DNA of 64,000 bases from Bacillus pumilus (GCF_009937765.1 NZ_CP047089.1:2974272-3038271), one strand, 5' to 3'. Positions 34,222 to 43,872 are shown, counted from the first letter of the stretch. Numbers and translations: made by a program. The notes: generated by a model not told the origin, from the letters alone.

Positions 34222-35406
34222 CTATTTGAGTTTAGATAAAAAGCTTGTGCCGTATTTTGGCATCGTTGTCTTGAAATTGTCTGCGACCGTTGCTCCAAGA
34301 TCAGCAAAGGTTTTTGACGTTGGCAGTTCATTTGCTCCTTGATGCTTTTTGCTGTAAGCAATGAGCGGAACATATTCTCTTGTATGATCTGTTCCGTGAT
34401 GAACAGGGTCATTTCCATGATCTGCTGTGATCACAAGAAGATCATCTTCTTTTAACAGGTCAAACACTTCAGGAAGACGGGCGTCAAATTCCTCTAGTGC
34501 TTTTCCGTAACCCTCTGGATCTCTTCTATGTCCGTAAAGAGCGTCAAAATCAACAAGGTTTAAAAAGCTAATTCCTGTAAAGTCTGTTTTAAGTGTGTCG
34601 ACCAGCTTGTCCATTCCGTCCATGTTCGATTTTGTTCTGAGAGAAGAGGTGATTCCTTCGCCATCATAAATATCAGAGATTTTGCCGATCGCAATCACAT
34701 CGAGCCCATCATCTTTCAGCTCATTCATCACTGTACGATCAAATGGTTTTAAAGCATAGTCATGACGGTTTGGTGTTCTGACAAATGCGCCAGGCTCCCC
34801 GACAAAGGGACGAGCGATAATGCGCCCAACCATGTATTTTTCATCTAATGTGAGCTCACGTGCAATTTCACAAATACGATAAAGTTCATCTAATGGCACC
34901 ACTTCTTCGTGCGCAGCAATTTGCAGCACAGAATCCGCAGATGTGTAAACGATTAGATCGCCTGTTTTCATATGCTCTTCGCCAAGCTCGTCTAAGATTT
35001 CAGTACCAGACGCAGGTTTATTTCCTATAATGCCTCTGCCTGTTTTTTCTTTTAGTTCATTTAAAAGTTCATCTGGGAATCCGTCTGGGAAAACTCTGAA
35101 CGGTGTGTCTATGTAAAGACCCATGATTTCCCAGTGACCTGTCATTGTATCTTTACCATTTGATGCTTCCTGCATTTTTCCATAATACGCAAGCGGTTTC
35201 TCATCCGCTGGAATTCCTTTGATTTCTTTAATATGACTCAGCCCAAGCTTCGCCATATTTGGCATGTGAAGCCCGTTCATTTTTTCAGCAATATGTCCTA
35301 GTGTATCTGCACCTACATCATTAAATTCAGCAGCATCAGGTGCTTCCCCAATTCCTACTGAATCCATTACGACGAGGAAAATGCGTTTATACTGATAATC
35401 AGGCAT
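34222..35406 (-). CDS. drm: Phosphopentomutase
   Basis: A 394-residue alkaline-phosphatase-superfamily mutase that interconverts (deoxy)ribose-1-phosphate and -5-phosphate. Metal-binding segments: [14 protein letters not shown] at the N-terminus, [18 protein letters not shown] near the C-terminus; the phosphorylated Thr is in KDTMTGHWE. First gene of drm-pupG. Confidence 0.96.
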   Translation of the reverse strand: MPDYQYKRIFLVVMDSVGIGEAPDAAEFNDVGADTLGHIAEKMNGLHMPNMAKLGLSHIKEIKGIPADEKPLAYYGKMQEASNGKDTMTGHWEIMGLYIDTPFRVFPDGFPDELLNELKEKTGRGIIGNKPASGTEILDELGEEHMKTGDLIVYTSADSVLQIAAHEEVVPLDELYRICEIARELTLDEKYMVGRIIARPFVGEPGAFVRTPNRHDYALKPFDRTVMNELKDDGLDVIAIGKISDIYDGEGITSSLRTKSNMDGMDKLVDTLKTDFTGISFLNLVDFDALYGHRRDPEGYGKALEEFDARLPEVFDLLKEDDLLVITADHGNDPVHHGTDHTREYVPLIAYSKKHQGANELPTSKTFADLGATVADNFKTTMPKYGTSFLSKLK

Positions 35407-35520
35407 TAAAAAGCGCCTCCTTCAATATTCTTTTCTTTGAACCTTTCAAAAAGAGAGGTCTGACATCTCAAGTATAAACCGTTTACAAGCTGGTTGACAA
35501 CCATAAACGGTGCAAACATA

Positions 35521-35555
35521 AAAAAGCATGACACACGTTCACCGTGCCATGCTTT
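35521..35555 (-). terminator. Terminator of the fur-side operon behind xerD
   Basis: AAGCATG / CATGCTT outer stem with a paired ACACACGTTCACCGTG interior and an A-tract on the correct side. Confidence 0.8.
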
Positions 35556-35557
35556 AC

Positions 35558-36448
35558 TTATGCCCTTGGATGGAATTTGTGATACACATCTTTCAATCTT
35601 GTTTTCGTCACGTGTGTATAAATTTGTGTTGTCGAGATATCGGCATGCCCGAGCATCTCCTGCACAGCTCTTAGGTCTGCACCGTTTTCAAGCAGATGTG
35701 TTGCAAATGAATGCCTGAGTGTATGGGGTGTGAGTTCTTTTTGAATTCCTGCTTCGAGAGCTCTTTTTTTTAGGTTCTTCCAGAAACCTTGCCGCGACAT
35801 TTTTTTTCCGTGATGATTGAGAAATAAGGCATCTGCCGGCTGTTTTTTTAACAGCTTGCCTCTTCCCTTTTCAAGATATTCTTCAATCGCACTTGCAGCT
35901 GCTTCACCAATTGGCACAATTCGTTCTTTTCTTCCTTTTCCAAAACAACGGATAAAGCCCATTGTGAGGTGAACATCGGCAAGTGTCAGGTCCAGCATTT
36001 CACTGACGCGAATACCTGTTGCGTATAAGAGCTCAAGCATCGCTTTGTCACGGTAGTCAAATGGCGTGTGCTGATTTGGTGTATCAAGCAACTTTTCGAC
36101 TTCCCCTAGTGATAGAACTTTCGGTAGTTTCCGCTCTGTTTTTTGCGTTTCTATGTTCCATGACGGATCATCTGTTGTCACTTTTTCCCTGAGCAGAAAT
36201 TGGTGGAAGGAACGGATCGAGGAGAGATGCCGTACTGATGTTTTACTTGATTTCCCTTCCTCTTTTAGCTGTTTTAAATAATGAATGATATGCAAGCGCG
36301 TGACATCTTTTATATCTGACAACTGCTCATGTGTCATTAAAAAAGACAAGTAGTTCTGTAAATCTCGTTTATAAGAAACAATGGTATTTTCAGAGAGTCC
36401 TCTCTCTACTGTCATAAAATGAATAAAGTCGGATAATTGATCGTTCAA
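35558..36448 (-). CDS. xerD: Site-specific tyrosine recombinase XerD
   Basis: A 296-residue recombinase, same length as B. subtilis XerD (RipX). The N-terminal SAM-like domain covers about 1-90. The catalytic residues are all present: Arg147, Lys171, His242, Arg245, His268 and Tyr277. With CodV it resolves chromosome dimers at dif. The start is TTG with GGGGAG upstream. It follows yqzK closely. Confidence 0.95.
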   Translation of the reverse strand: MNDQLSDFIHFMTVERGLSENTIVSYKRDLQNYLSFLMTHEQLSDIKDVTRLHIIHYLKQLKEEGKSSKTSVRHLSSIRSFHQFLLREKVTTDDPSWNIETQKTERKLPKVLSLGEVEKLLDTPNQHTPFDYRDKAMLELLYATGIRVSEMLDLTLADVHLTMGFIRCFGKGRKERIVPIGEAAASAIEEYLEKGRGKLLKKQPADALFLNHHGKKMSRQGFWKNLKKRALEAGIQKELTPHTLRHSFATHLLENGADLRAVQEMLGHADISTTQIYTHVTKTRLKDVYHKFHPRA

Positions 36449-36454
36449 TGATTT

Positions 36455-36682
36455 CTACTCCCCGTTTTGATAAAAATAAATCAATCGATCTTGCCAGTTA
36501 TCTTGATTCGGCTGATCCATTTCCATCACTTTAATTGCTGCACCCTCTGGTTTATCATAACGATGGTAGCTTTCATATTCTGAATTTATCCATATCATAG
36601 CATAATAGAACAGGACGGTAAAACCAGTGAACAAGATAAATACCTTCATCACTTCACCTGTTGTTTTGATCCATTTTCGCAT
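36455..36682 (-). CDS. yqzK: YqzK-like single-pass membrane protein (DUF4227)
   Basis: A 75-residue protein with one membrane helix (about residues 14-32) and the conserved FYYAMIWINSEYESYHRYD. Function unknown; it always seems to lie between fur and xerD in the B. subtilis group. ATG 36682 is nine bases after AAAGGA; ATG 36691 is an alternative. Confidence 0.85.
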   Translation of the reverse strand: MRKWIKTTGEVMKVFILFTGFTVLFYYAMIWINSEYESYHRYDKPEGAAIKVMEMDQPNQDNWQDRLIYFYQNGE

Positions 36683-36758
36683 GATTCTCATGTCCTTTCT
36701 CAGCTTCTCGTTACTTCAGCATATGCCAGGTGGGACAAGGAATATACAGCGAAAATGC

Positions 36759-36790
36759 AAAAAACCTCTTCATCTTAAATGAAAAGGTTC
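36759..36790 (-). terminator. Terminator of fur
   Basis: AACCTCTTCAT / ATGAAAAGGTT, five-base loop, A-tract at 36759-36764. Confidence 0.75.
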
Positions 36791-36799
36791 CAATTCGGA

Positions 36800-37252
36800 T
36801 TATTTGCCGGATTCATCATCATGACACCGGTGGCAAATGCCATGGAATGTCAATCTATGATCCTTAATTTTAAATTTCCAGTCACGTTCAATAATCTCTT
36901 CAACGTCTTCTAATAAATCATCTTCTATCTCATCGACTGTCCCGCACTCCATGCAGACAAGATGATGATGGAAGTGAGCGGCTCCTTCTTTGCGAAGATC
37001 ATATCGCGAAACGCCGTCTCCAAAGTTAATTTTATCAACAACTTTCAGTTCAGTTAGCAATTCTAACGTTCGATAAACAGTAGCAAGACCAATTTCAGGA
37101 GACTTCTCTTTTACGAGGAGGTATACATCTTCTGCACTTAAATGGTCTTCTTCATTCTCAAGCAGTACCCTTACTGTTGCTTCACGCTGTGGCGTGAGCT
37201 TATAGCTGGAAGAATGAAGCTGTTTCTTAATTCGATCAATCCGATTTTCCAT
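36800..37252 (-). CDS. fur: Ferric uptake regulator
   Basis: A 150-residue Fur-family repressor. A winged-helix N-terminus (TPQREATVRVLLENEEDHLSAEDVY) precedes the His-rich metal site HFHHHLVCMECG and a second Cys pair CHRCH that forms the structural zinc site. It represses iron uptake genes. A PerR/Fur-type box is upstream. Confidence 0.93.
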   Translation of the reverse strand: MENRIDRIKKQLHSSSYKLTPQREATVRVLLENEEDHLSAEDVYLLVKEKSPEIGLATVYRTLELLTELKVVDKINFGDGVSRYDLRKEGAAHFHHHLVCMECGTVDEIEDDLLEDVEEIIERDWKFKIKDHRLTFHGICHRCHDDESGK

Positions 37253-37313
37253 TGACTTTCCCTCCTACGCCACATTACTTGATCATTATATCAAATGATG
37301 TGCTAGGAGCCAA

Positions 37314-37328
37314 CTATAATCATTTTAA
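37314..37328. promoter_or_regulatory. PerR/Fur-type box upstream of fur
   Basis: CTATAAT-C-ATTTTAA matches the 7-1-7 PerR box TTATAATNATTATAA at 12 of 14 positions. PerR control of fur is known in B. subtilis. Confidence 0.6.
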
Positions 37329-37370
37329 ATTGATAAATAAATTGATTATTATTTAATAACGATTATAATT

Positions 37371-38018
37371 TTATGTGAAAAGAACACCTGCCAGCTTTTT
37401 CATGAGCATGAAGGAGACGTACGATTCAAAAAAGGACGAAAGTGCAGCAAGTGCTAAAATCATCAGTAGAACAGATGCATAACGGGCGAACCACTGAACA
37501 GGTGCTTGACTGATGGTTTTTTTCATGAACAGTTGCCCAATGAGCCGGATGGAAAACGCAATCGCGCATGTCCCAATCACTAAGTAGGCTGGAATAAGCA
37601 ATATGTTTTGCGGAAGAACTGATACGAACGAAAGGAAGAAACCACTCAGCCCCATTTGATTTACTAAAAAACCAACTGTAAACCCCACAACAATTCCTTT
37701 TAAAAAGATCATGAGAAAGATGAGCGGCAGGCCAATGATAGATATCCCTAGTATCCACATAAGACCTAAATATTTCATATGATGCAAAAAGCTTTGCAAA
37801 AACATTTCTTTTGATTCTGCTGCTTTCTCATTTGTCAGCTGACCAAAAAATTGATTTAAATAATAGAATAAATCCTCTTTTTGACTTATTGTCATACTAT
37901 TGACGATAATGGCCCCAAAGATTACGCCCATTAAAAAAAGTACAGAGACAAATAAATAAATCGATAGATGGTCTTTTACGTGCTGAAGAAGATGTTCCTT
38001 CCAAGACTTTTTCCGCAT
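37371..38018 (-). CDS. spoIIM: Stage II sporulation protein M
   Basis: A 215-residue membrane protein with about five hydrophobic segments. With SpoIID and SpoIIP it forms the septal peptidoglycan-degrading complex that drives engulfment. The start ATG 38018 has GGAGG seven bases upstream. No close terminator is visible before fur; A/T-rich sequence with the PerR box fills the gap. Confidence 0.92.
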   Translation of the reverse strand: MRKKSWKEHLLQHVKDHLSIYLFVSVLFLMGVIFGAIIVNSMTISQKEDLFYYLNQFFGQLTNEKAAESKEMFLQSFLHHMKYLGLMWILGISIIGLPLIFLMIFLKGIVVGFTVGFLVNQMGLSGFFLSFVSVLPQNILLIPAYLVIGTCAIAFSIRLIGQLFMKKTISQAPVQWFARYASVLLMILALAALSSFFESYVSFMLMKKLAGVLFT

Positions 38019-38093
38019 GCGTCTTCCTCCCAAATAGTAAAGGTTACTAGATTCTATGAGAGAGATTATGAAACATGACAGTTTTATTGAAAG

Positions 38094-38131
38094 AAAAAAG
38101 AGAAAGCAGCCTAAACACTGCCCTTTCTTCT
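38094..38131 (-). terminator. Terminator of the subtilisin-like gene
   Basis: AGAAAGCAG / CTGCCCTTTCT stem with a bulge and an A-tract at 38094-38099. Confidence 0.65.
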
Positions 38132-38134
38132 CAT

Positions 38135-39265
38135 TTATCGTGCCGCTTTTTGTACGTTCACTAGCCCGGCACCATAGTAAAAAGGTTCTCCAAGCGGTGT
38201 AGCCGTTTTTGTAAGTCTCTCGCGCACTTCATCGTTTGTCAGATTCGGATGTTTTGATAGAATGACAGCCGCAGCTCCTGCTACATGCGGTGATGCCATG
38301 GATGTTCCGCTCTTGTAGCCATATTCATTATGAGGAATGGTACTGAGCGTTGAAACACCTGGTGCTGAAACTTCCACTTCTTCGCCGACAGATGAATCAA
38401 AGGCTCTTTGTTTTCTTTGATCAACAGAGGCAACTGCTATCACTGAGCTATATTTAGCTGGATAGTCAATCGTGTTAAGTGAGCCATAACTTCCGGCATT
38501 CCCAGCAGAAGCCACAATGAGAATACCCTTGTCATATGCTCGATCTACCGCTTCTTTCAGCGCTTCAGATTCACTTGCTCCTCCCATACTAATATTGATG
38601 ACATCCATGTCATTCTCAATGGCCCATTCAATTCCTTTAATGATCCAGCTATAGTAGCCGTCACCATTTTCATCTGCCACCTTAACCGCATAGATTGAGG
38701 CTTTCGGCGCAACACCGACGACACCTACCTTATTATCTAGCGCTGCAATTGTGCCCGCGACATGCGTCCCGTGTTCATGCGGGTCAACAAGCGGATCTGA
38801 CTCTGTCGGAACAAAGCTGACTCCCCCGGTGACATGTAGATCTTCATGTTTGCCATCAATTCCGCTGTCAAGAACGGCTACTTTCACATTTTGTCCAGCG
38901 TATCCCCGTGTATGTACCTTATGTGCTTTAATGCTTTTGATGCCATATGGAATCGTTTGACCACTTGTTTTTGCCTTTTGGTCCTCCTCAATGAAGGTCA
39001 CTTCTTTTGCCTGATTCAGTTTCTCTTTCGATGCCTCATTCAAGGAAACTTTCATCATATCTATCTGTTCTATGGATTCTTTTACATGTCCACCAGCTTC
39101 TTCAACAAGCTGTTTTTGTGTATGATCTCGAACGGAAGAAGAAAAGCCGATCATGTACTCTTTTTTCGCTTGCTCCTTTGCAGAAATATGTGAGGCGCCG
39201 AACGTGACCGATGCCAGCATCATACTTGCCATACAAAGCCCTGCTCCAATTGACTTGACGTTCAC
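38135..39265 (-). CDS. Secreted subtilisin-like serine protease (S8)
   Basis: About 376 residues: signal peptide (about 1-29, ending SHISA), an I9-type inhibitor propeptide (about 30-100) and a subtilisin catalytic domain. The triad is Asp133 (AVLDSGIDG), His165 (HEHGTHVAG) and Ser322 (SGTSMASPH), with the oxyanion Asn256 in ASAGNAGS. I chose GTG 39265 because GGGAG lies upstream; ATG 39286 has no ribosome site. It differs from what I recall of the main B. pumilus AprE, so it is probably an additional extracellular protease. It is inserted between spoIIM and yqkK. Confidence 0.9.
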   Translation of the reverse strand: MNVKSIGAGLCMASMMLASVTFGASHISAKEQAKKEYMIGFSSSVRDHTQKQLVEEAGGHVKESIEQIDMMKVSLNEASKEKLNQAKEVTFIEEDQKAKTSGQTIPYGIKSIKAHKVHTRGYAGQNVKVAVLDSGIDGKHEDLHVTGGVSFVPTESDPLVDPHEHGTHVAGTIAALDNKVGVVGVAPKASIYAVKVADENGDGYYSWIIKGIEWAIENDMDVINISMGGASESEALKEAVDRAYDKGILIVASAGNAGSYGSLNTIDYPAKYSSVIAVASVDQRKQRAFDSSVGEEVEVSAPGVSTLSTIPHNEYGYKSGTSMASPHVAGAAAVILSKHPNLTNDEVRERLTKTATPLGEPFYYGAGLVNVQKAAR

Positions 39266-39373
39266 AATACCCACTCTCCCTTTCATCTTTTTGTCATTTA
39301 ACTACATTTTTAGACAAAAAGAAACGACCGTTTGTCCTATTTTTTAAATTTTTCCATTTATTTAAGCTAGTTG

Positions 39374-39595
39374 TCACAAAAAAGCAAAATAAAAATGCTT
39401 ATGATCCTCTTGATAGTGATCATAAGCATTCCTTCTTTTATGTTTTTTCATCATGTGCTGCAAGGCTTCTTGTTTTGTTTTTGTCTTTCTTTCATGTGTA
39501 CTAAAGTGCGTCATGTTTCCTCTCGACAATTCCGGGTTTCGGTTGAGCTGCCTTTCAAGATGTTCTCGTTTTTTCTTTGCATTGCTTTTTCCCAT
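39374..39595 (-). CDS. yqkK: YqkK-like small basic protein
   Basis: A 73-residue, Lys/Arg-rich protein starting MGKSNAKKKREHLERQL and containing ERKTKTKQE, the signature of B. subtilis YqkK. AAAGGGG lies upstream of the ATG. Function unknown; charge suggests nucleic-acid binding. Confidence 0.75.
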   Translation of the reverse strand: MGKSNAKKKREHLERQLNRNPELSRGNMTHFSTHERKTKTKQEALQHMMKKHKRRNAYDHYQEDHKHFYFAFL

Positions 39596-39640
39596 TTGGC
39601 AAAACCCCTTTCGTTGACGTTATGATACACGATATGACAT

Positions 39641-39672
39641 AAAAAAGATAGACGTCTACACGCCTATCTTTC
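39641..39672 (-). terminator. Terminator of the nudF-yqxK-acetyltransferase operon
   Basis: AGATAG / CTATCT stem with inner GACGTCTACACGC partly paired, A-tract at 39641-39646; it overlaps the last codons of the acetyltransferase gene. Confidence 0.6.
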
Positions 39673-40116
39673 TGTTTTCACCATATCAAGATGCGGAATC
39701 CCATCTTCATCATAACAATCTGAAACAGCCTTAAAACCAAATGATTCGTAAAACGACTTCAAGTAGGCTTGCGCCTGAATTTTGACTCTTGTTTCACCTA
39801 ATTCACTCAGCTTTTCCAAAGCCTTGCTAAGCAGCATTTTTCCATAGCCTTTTTTTCGACCTGCCTGCGTCACAAGAACTCGGCCAATAGATGCCTCTTC
39901 GTACATCATTCCGCTTTGGAAAATTCGGCAATAGGCCACAATCGTGCCGTCCTCTTTTGCCATCAGATGAAGCGCTTCTTGGTCTCGGTGATCAATTTCA
40001 GGGTAAGGGCATGTTTGTTCAACAACAAATACATTGACTCTTTCCATTAAGATCAGGTAAAGATCCTCTTTTGACAATTGATCAAACGTCTGACATGTCC
40101 AGTTAACTTGATTCAT
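39664..40116 (-). CDS. GNAT family N-acetyltransferase (ElaA-like)
   Basis: A 150-residue GNAT with the acetyl-CoA loop QAGRKKGYGKMLL at about 90-102 and the ElaA-type N-terminus RVNVFVVEQTCPYPEID. Substrate unknown. It overlaps the yqxK-like gene by 14 bases and is the last gene of the operon. Confidence 0.85.
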   Translation of the reverse strand: MNQVNWTCQTFDQLSKEDLYLILMERVNVFVVEQTCPYPEIDHRDQEALHLMAKEDGTIVAYCRIFQSGMMYEEASIGRVLVTQAGRKKGYGKMLLSKALEKLSELGETRVKIQAQAYLKSFYESFGFKAVSDCYDEDGIPHLDMVKTER

Positions 40117-41284
40117 GATTGATATCCACCTTACCGTACACGCCGCCCCCGCCAGCGATCAGTTCGACTTCACCTTTTCTTGCTTTGATGATGTAATTGG
40201 CTGTTTTTTCTGGCAGCACAGCTTTTAGTTCTTGTTCTGTTGCTTGATGAAGGATATTCATCTCTGTGTGAAACACGGCTTTTAGCTTCTCCAGCGTTTT
40301 GGCTCCGACACCCGGAATAAATTGAAGCGGAAGCTGATGAACATAAGGAGGTCTTGTTCCATGGTCACTTTCTTGATCGGCCAGCTCCTTTAAACGCTCA
40401 CTCACTCCTTTTGTCATTCGGGTATGTCCGCATGCGTGGCACTTTTCTTGATCTAGCGCGCGAGGTCTTACTCCGCACTTCTCACAGGTTGTATGATAGT
40501 ACTTCCCAAGCCGCGGGGCGAGTCCATAATTTCCTGTAATGGCTCTCCCGTCTTTCCCTTCAAGGGCTAGTTTGAATTCGGCAAAAGAGGCATGGTCCAT
40601 GCGGATTTTTGTATATTCTCGCGCGATTTTCCCTAAAGAATGGGCGTCTGAATTCGTTAAAAAGGGATAGCGATTCAGTTCGCTTAACTGAGACGCCATT
40701 GACGTATCGCAGCTAAGTCCTAGTTCAACAGCATCAATGAGATCCGGATCGAACACTTCCGTTAATGACGTGCTGACTCCTTTGCCAAATAAGCTTTTAT
40801 GCGGCGTGAAAATATGAGCAGGAATAAATAAGCCTCCTAGCTCCTTGACCTTATGCTGAAGTGTTTTCCCATCCACATAGAGGCGCTGTGAACTCAAATG
40901 CACATTTTTCATATGAAGCGCGAGCCATGCGGAAAACTCAGTCATTTTGCGCAGCGTGGGCATAAATGCAAGCACATGAATTGGACCTTTTGAATGATTA
41001 TCATTAATTTCTAATTCACTGCCTAAAAGCAGCACGGTCTGTTCAAATGATAGACCACCATCACTTAGTTCAGTATATTTGCCTTCCTCTACACCTTCTA
41101 TTAATTCTTCTAGGACTTCTGGAGATTGTGCATCAATCACACCTATCATCCCCATCCCTTTACTTTGCGTTGCTTCAATGAGAATTTGGTCAATGGTCAG
41201 TGACCTTGCACCTGTAATTTTAACAGCTCTGCCTGTTCTTGTTCTGCCAATATGAATATGGATGTCTGCAAAAAACTCCCTCAT
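40103..41284 (-). CDS. yqxK: Endonuclease Q / PHP-domain DNA repair protein (YqxK)
   Basis: A 393-residue protein. An N-terminal PHP metallo-phosphoesterase domain (FADIHIHIGRTRTG; SDAHSLGKIAREYT) is followed by a zinc ribbon (CEKCGVRPRAL ... CHACGHTRMT) and a C-terminal helix-hairpin-helix (FIPGVGAKTLEKLKAVF). This matches the Endonuclease Q family, which nicks DNA at deaminated bases. It overlaps nudF by four bases. Activity on uracil or hypoxanthine DNA is inferred from the family. Confidence 0.85.
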   Translation of the reverse strand: MREFFADIHIHIGRTRTGRAVKITGARSLTIDQILIEATQSKGMGMIGVIDAQSPEVLEELIEGVEEGKYTELSDGGLSFEQTVLLLGSELEINDNHSKGPIHVLAFMPTLRKMTEFSAWLALHMKNVHLSSQRLYVDGKTLQHKVKELGGLFIPAHIFTPHKSLFGKGVSTSLTEVFDPDLIDAVELGLSCDTSMASQLSELNRYPFLTNSDAHSLGKIAREYTKIRMDHASFAEFKLALEGKDGRAITGNYGLAPRLGKYYHTTCEKCGVRPRALDQEKCHACGHTRMTKGVSERLKELADQESDHGTRPPYVHQLPLQFIPGVGAKTLEKLKAVFHTEMNILHQATEQELKAVLPEKTANYIIKARKGEVELIAGGGGVYGKVDINHESS

Positions 41285-41838
41285 TTTGTTGACTTAAGTA
41301 CCTCTTGCAGTTGTAAGTACTGAATGGCATAGGCTGTTTTTGCATCATAAATATGCTGCTTTTCAATGAGGTGCAAGGCTTCTTCTAATGAAACTTCCAT
41401 CACTTCTACAAATTCGTCTTCATCCAGCTCTCTTTTTTCTTCAAGTGGAATTAGCTGATCTGCAAGATACATGTGGACGATTTCATCTGCAAAACCCGGT
41501 GAAGTATAAAAAGCCGTCAGCTTTTGAAGCTTCTGGGTGGTGTATCCTGTTTCTTCTTCTAATTCTCGCAGTGCTGTATGTGCTGGCTCTTCCCCTGGCT
41601 CTAATTTACCAGCCGGAATTTCAACGATGGCTCTCTCTAGTGCTTTACGGTATTGCTTGACCAAGATGATTTTATGATCGTCTGTCCGAGCAATGACGGC
41701 TACTGCTCCAGGATGTTTGATGATTTCACGTTTTCCTTGTTTTCCGTTTGGTAATTCTACATCTTCAAGAACCAAATCAATGATTTTTCCGTTGTATAAT
41801 TCTTTAGTCGATAATGTTTTTTCTTCAAAGTCCTTCAA
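41281..41838 (-). CDS. nudF: ADP-ribose pyrophosphatase (Nudix)
   Basis: A 185-residue Nudix hydrolase with the box GKLEPGEEPAHTALRELEEE at about residues 96-115 (GX5EX7REUXEE). It cleaves ADP-ribose to AMP and ribose-5-phosphate. The start is TTG after GAGGAG. Confidence 0.92.
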   Translation of the reverse strand: MKDFEEKTLSTKELYNGKIIDLVLEDVELPNGKQGKREIIKHPGAVAVIARTDDHKIILVKQYRKALERAIVEIPAGKLEPGEEPAHTALRELEEETGYTTQKLQKLTAFYTSPGFADEIVHMYLADQLIPLEEKRELDEDEFVEVMEVSLEEALHLIEKQHIYDAKTAYAIQYLQLQEVLKSTK

Positions 41839-41999
41839 TTTTGTCAGCTCCTCGTTCTACTTTCACTTTTTACTTCATTCATTTTAACATAGATGATTTA
41901 AGAGAAGCGAAATACGGACGCTTGCTTCAATGCGCCACTTGAAGTCAACTGGCTTGAATTTCAGATTTTTTTCACTTAATGTGAAAGGATAGGAGTGTG

Positions 42000-42929
42000 A
42001 TGAAATTGAAAAAAAGACGAATTGGTACATCAGATCTTTTGGTGAGCGAAGCGGCTCTAGGATGTATGTCCTTAGGAACAGAAAAAGGAAAAGCGCTCTC
42101 CTTATTAGATGAAGCCATTGATCTTGGAATTAACTATTTGGATACAGCCGATTTATATGATTTTGGGACAAATGAGGAAATTGTCGGGGAAGCGATTAAA
42201 AACAGACGACAAGATTTAATTTTGGCCACAAAAGGCGGCAACCGCTTTGAAAAAGGCAAATCTGGCTGGGACTGGGATCCTTCAAAGGCATACATAAAAG
42301 AAGCCGTAAAACAAAGCCTCAAGCGGCTGCAAACAGATTATATTGATTTATACCAATTGCACGGAGGCACAATCGATGATCCTATCGATGAGACGATTGA
42401 AGCTTTTGAAGAATTAGTGGAAGAAGGCGTTATTCGCTATTATGGCATCTCTTCTATTCGTCCGAACGTCATTAAAGAATACGCCAAAAAATCGAATATC
42501 GTCAGTGTCATGATGCAATATAGTTTACTCGACCGCCGTCCAGAGGAATGGTTCTCTCTTCTTGAAGAACAAGGCATTAGTGTCGTGGCAAGAGGACCTT
42601 TAGCAAAAGGGCTTTTAACAGAAAAACCACTTTCGGAAGCAAGTGACTCGATTCAAAAAAATGGCTATCTTCACTATTCTTTTGACGAGTTAAAGCAGGT
42701 TATTCCTTCTTTAAAGAAAGTCGCTCATGACCTATCACTCACAGAGCTCTCCATTCAATATTTGCTTAAGAATTCTGTGGTCAGTTCTGTTGTATTTGGC
42801 GCAAGCTCGGTGGAACAATTAAAAGAAAATGCGGCAGCGGCCAATGCACGTTCTTTAAGTGATCAAGAAGTAAAAGCATTGACTTACTATACAAAACCAT
42901 CTGTGTACGAGGCTCACCGGGTTAAATAA
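42000..42929 (+). CDS. yqkF: Aldo/keto reductase (YqkF)
   Basis: A 309-residue NADPH-dependent aldo/keto reductase. The catalytic Asp-Tyr-Lys-His are seen in NYLDTADLYDFG, LATKGGNRF and DLYQLHGG; the C-terminal cofactor region includes VVFGASSVEQLKEN. ATG 42000 is close to AGGAG; a TTG six bases on would fit spacing better. Physiological substrate unknown. Confidence 0.9.
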   Translation: MKLKKRRIGTSDLLVSEAALGCMSLGTEKGKALSLLDEAIDLGINYLDTADLYDFGTNEEIVGEAIKNRRQDLILATKGGNRFEKGKSGWDWDPSKAYIKEAVKQSLKRLQTDYIDLYQLHGGTIDDPIDETIEAFEELVEEGVIRYYGISSIRPNVIKEYAKKSNIVSVMMQYSLLDRRPEEWFSLLEEQGISVVARGPLAKGLLTEKPLSEASDSIQKNGYLHYSFDELKQVIPSLKKVAHDLSLTELSIQYLLKNSVVSSVVFGASSVEQLKENAAAANARSLSDQEVKALTYYTKPSVYEAHRVK

Positions 42930-42967
42930 GATAAAAAAGAGATCACTGTATGTAATCTCTCGCGATT

Positions 42968-43020
42968 GTAAAGAAACTCATGTTTTTCTACAATTTTTTA
43001 TTTTATCGTATGTATGATGA
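42968..43020. repeat. Hairpin repeat, copy 2 (IS-end-like)
   Basis: GTAAAGAAACTCATG then TTTTTCTAC, T-rich tail and TTATCGTA, nearly identical to 23460-23510. Here there is no transposase next to it. It stands between yqkF and an accessory LCI-like gene. Confidence 0.55.
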
Positions 43021-43063
43021 GTGAACTCTTTTCAAAAAATTCTACAGACAAGGGAAAAGCAAG

Positions 43064-43083
43064 AAGGGGCTAAAAGCCCCTTT
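43064..43083 (-). terminator. Terminator of the LCI-like gene
   Basis: AAGGGGC / GCCCCTT with a four-base loop directly behind the stop codon. Confidence 0.75.
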
Positions 43084-43086
43084 GTC

Positions 43087-43368
43087 TTATCTTGCACTTT
43101 CGTAATATGCATAATTTCCAGATTTGCCTTTAAGATAAAATGTCGTACCAAAACGACTGAAACTATTTGCAAAAGAACCATTATCCGAATACATACATAA
43201 TCGATTACTTGCGCCTTTAAAAGGAGTGACAGAACAATCTACAATTGAAGTAGCATTTGTACGAAAATCCGCATTCGTTAAATCATTTGTAGCAAGAGCT
43301 TGTCCAGAAACAGGTAAAAGCAATCCTAAAGATAGAGTGACTCCAGCCATTGTTTTTCTCAATTTCAT
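43087..43368 (-). CDS. LCI-like small secreted peptide, divergent copy
   Basis: A 93-residue preprotein. The signal peptide (about 1-27) ends at ALATND. The C-terminal domain contains NGSFANSFSRFGTTFYLKGK and ends YAYYESAR, which matches the NG-FA-SF-DG-KW-K ... YE pattern of LCI antimicrobial peptides of Bacillus and of the second gene at 58277. Two cysteines (VDCSVT, RLCMYS) precede this core, not found in the other copy. ATG 43368 follows GGAGATG. Antimicrobial activity is inferred only from family resemblance. Confidence 0.7.
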   Translation of the reverse strand: MKLRKTMAGVTLSLGLLLPVSGQALATNDLTNADFRTNATSIVDCSVTPFKGASNRLCMYSDNGSFANSFSRFGTTFYLKGKSGNYAYYESAR

Positions 43369-43394
43369 GTAAATCATCTCCAATCCCAAATATT

Positions 43395-43421
43395 GTAATA
43401 CATCTTTATTATAAGTATTAC
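43395..43421. promoter_or_regulatory. Inverted repeat at the LCI-like promoter
   Basis: GTAATAC (43395-43401) and GTATTAC (43415-43421) form 7-base arms 13 bases apart, enclosing TATAAT on the minus strand. It looks like an operator over the -10 box. Confidence 0.5.
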
Positions 43422-43619
43422 GACCTCCTACAAAAAGGGTCTTAAATACCATTTTTGTTATAAAAAGGAACAATACTGAATCCTACCAGTCCTTCCTTTT
43501 GTATAAACTGGTGGTGGAATTTAGTGATAATTCATCTTGTCACATGGGGTCGAAATGAAGTAAGAATAGAATGAGTCAGAAGCACTTGTGTGTTGGTCAA
43601 TTTCCATGACCATGATGAC

Positions 43620-43650
43620 ATAAAAAAAAGAAGCAACAGTGCTCCCTTTT
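43620..43650 (-). terminator. Terminator of yqkE
   Basis: On the minus strand GGAGCA / TGCTTC followed by eight T. Upstream at 43474-43619 no gene is visible. Confidence 0.6.
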
Positions 43651-43872
43651 TTAGCTTTTATATTTTCTCCAGTCCAAATGACTTTCATCTAGCAACTCGG
43701 AGAAGCTTTTGTTTTTTTCTTTTTCTTTCTGCTGCCGAAGGAGGTCTTGTCGTTTTTGTTCTTCTCTTTTTTCTGTCTCAGCGGCCAGATTCTGCTTCAT
43801 TTGAAGGAGCTGCTGTTTGAGATCCTCGTTTATGCCGTCCTTTAATTTCGCTTGATCATTGTTCTTTTTCAT
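43651..43872 (-). CDS. yqkE: YqkE-like protein (DUF3886)
   Basis: A 73-residue, highly charged, probably coiled-coil protein with the C-terminal motif KEKNKSFSELLDESHLDWRK, as in B. subtilis YqkE. Function unknown. Confidence 0.85.
   Translation of the reverse strand: MKKNNDQAKLKDGINEDLKQQLLQMKQNLAAETEKREEQKRQDLLRQQKEKEKNKSFSELLDESHLDWRKYKS

Noticed and set aside
43474-43650. Small coding sequence between the LCI-like gene and yqkE
   Set aside because: No start with a ribosome site and no protein-like sequence; only the yqkE terminator is supported.
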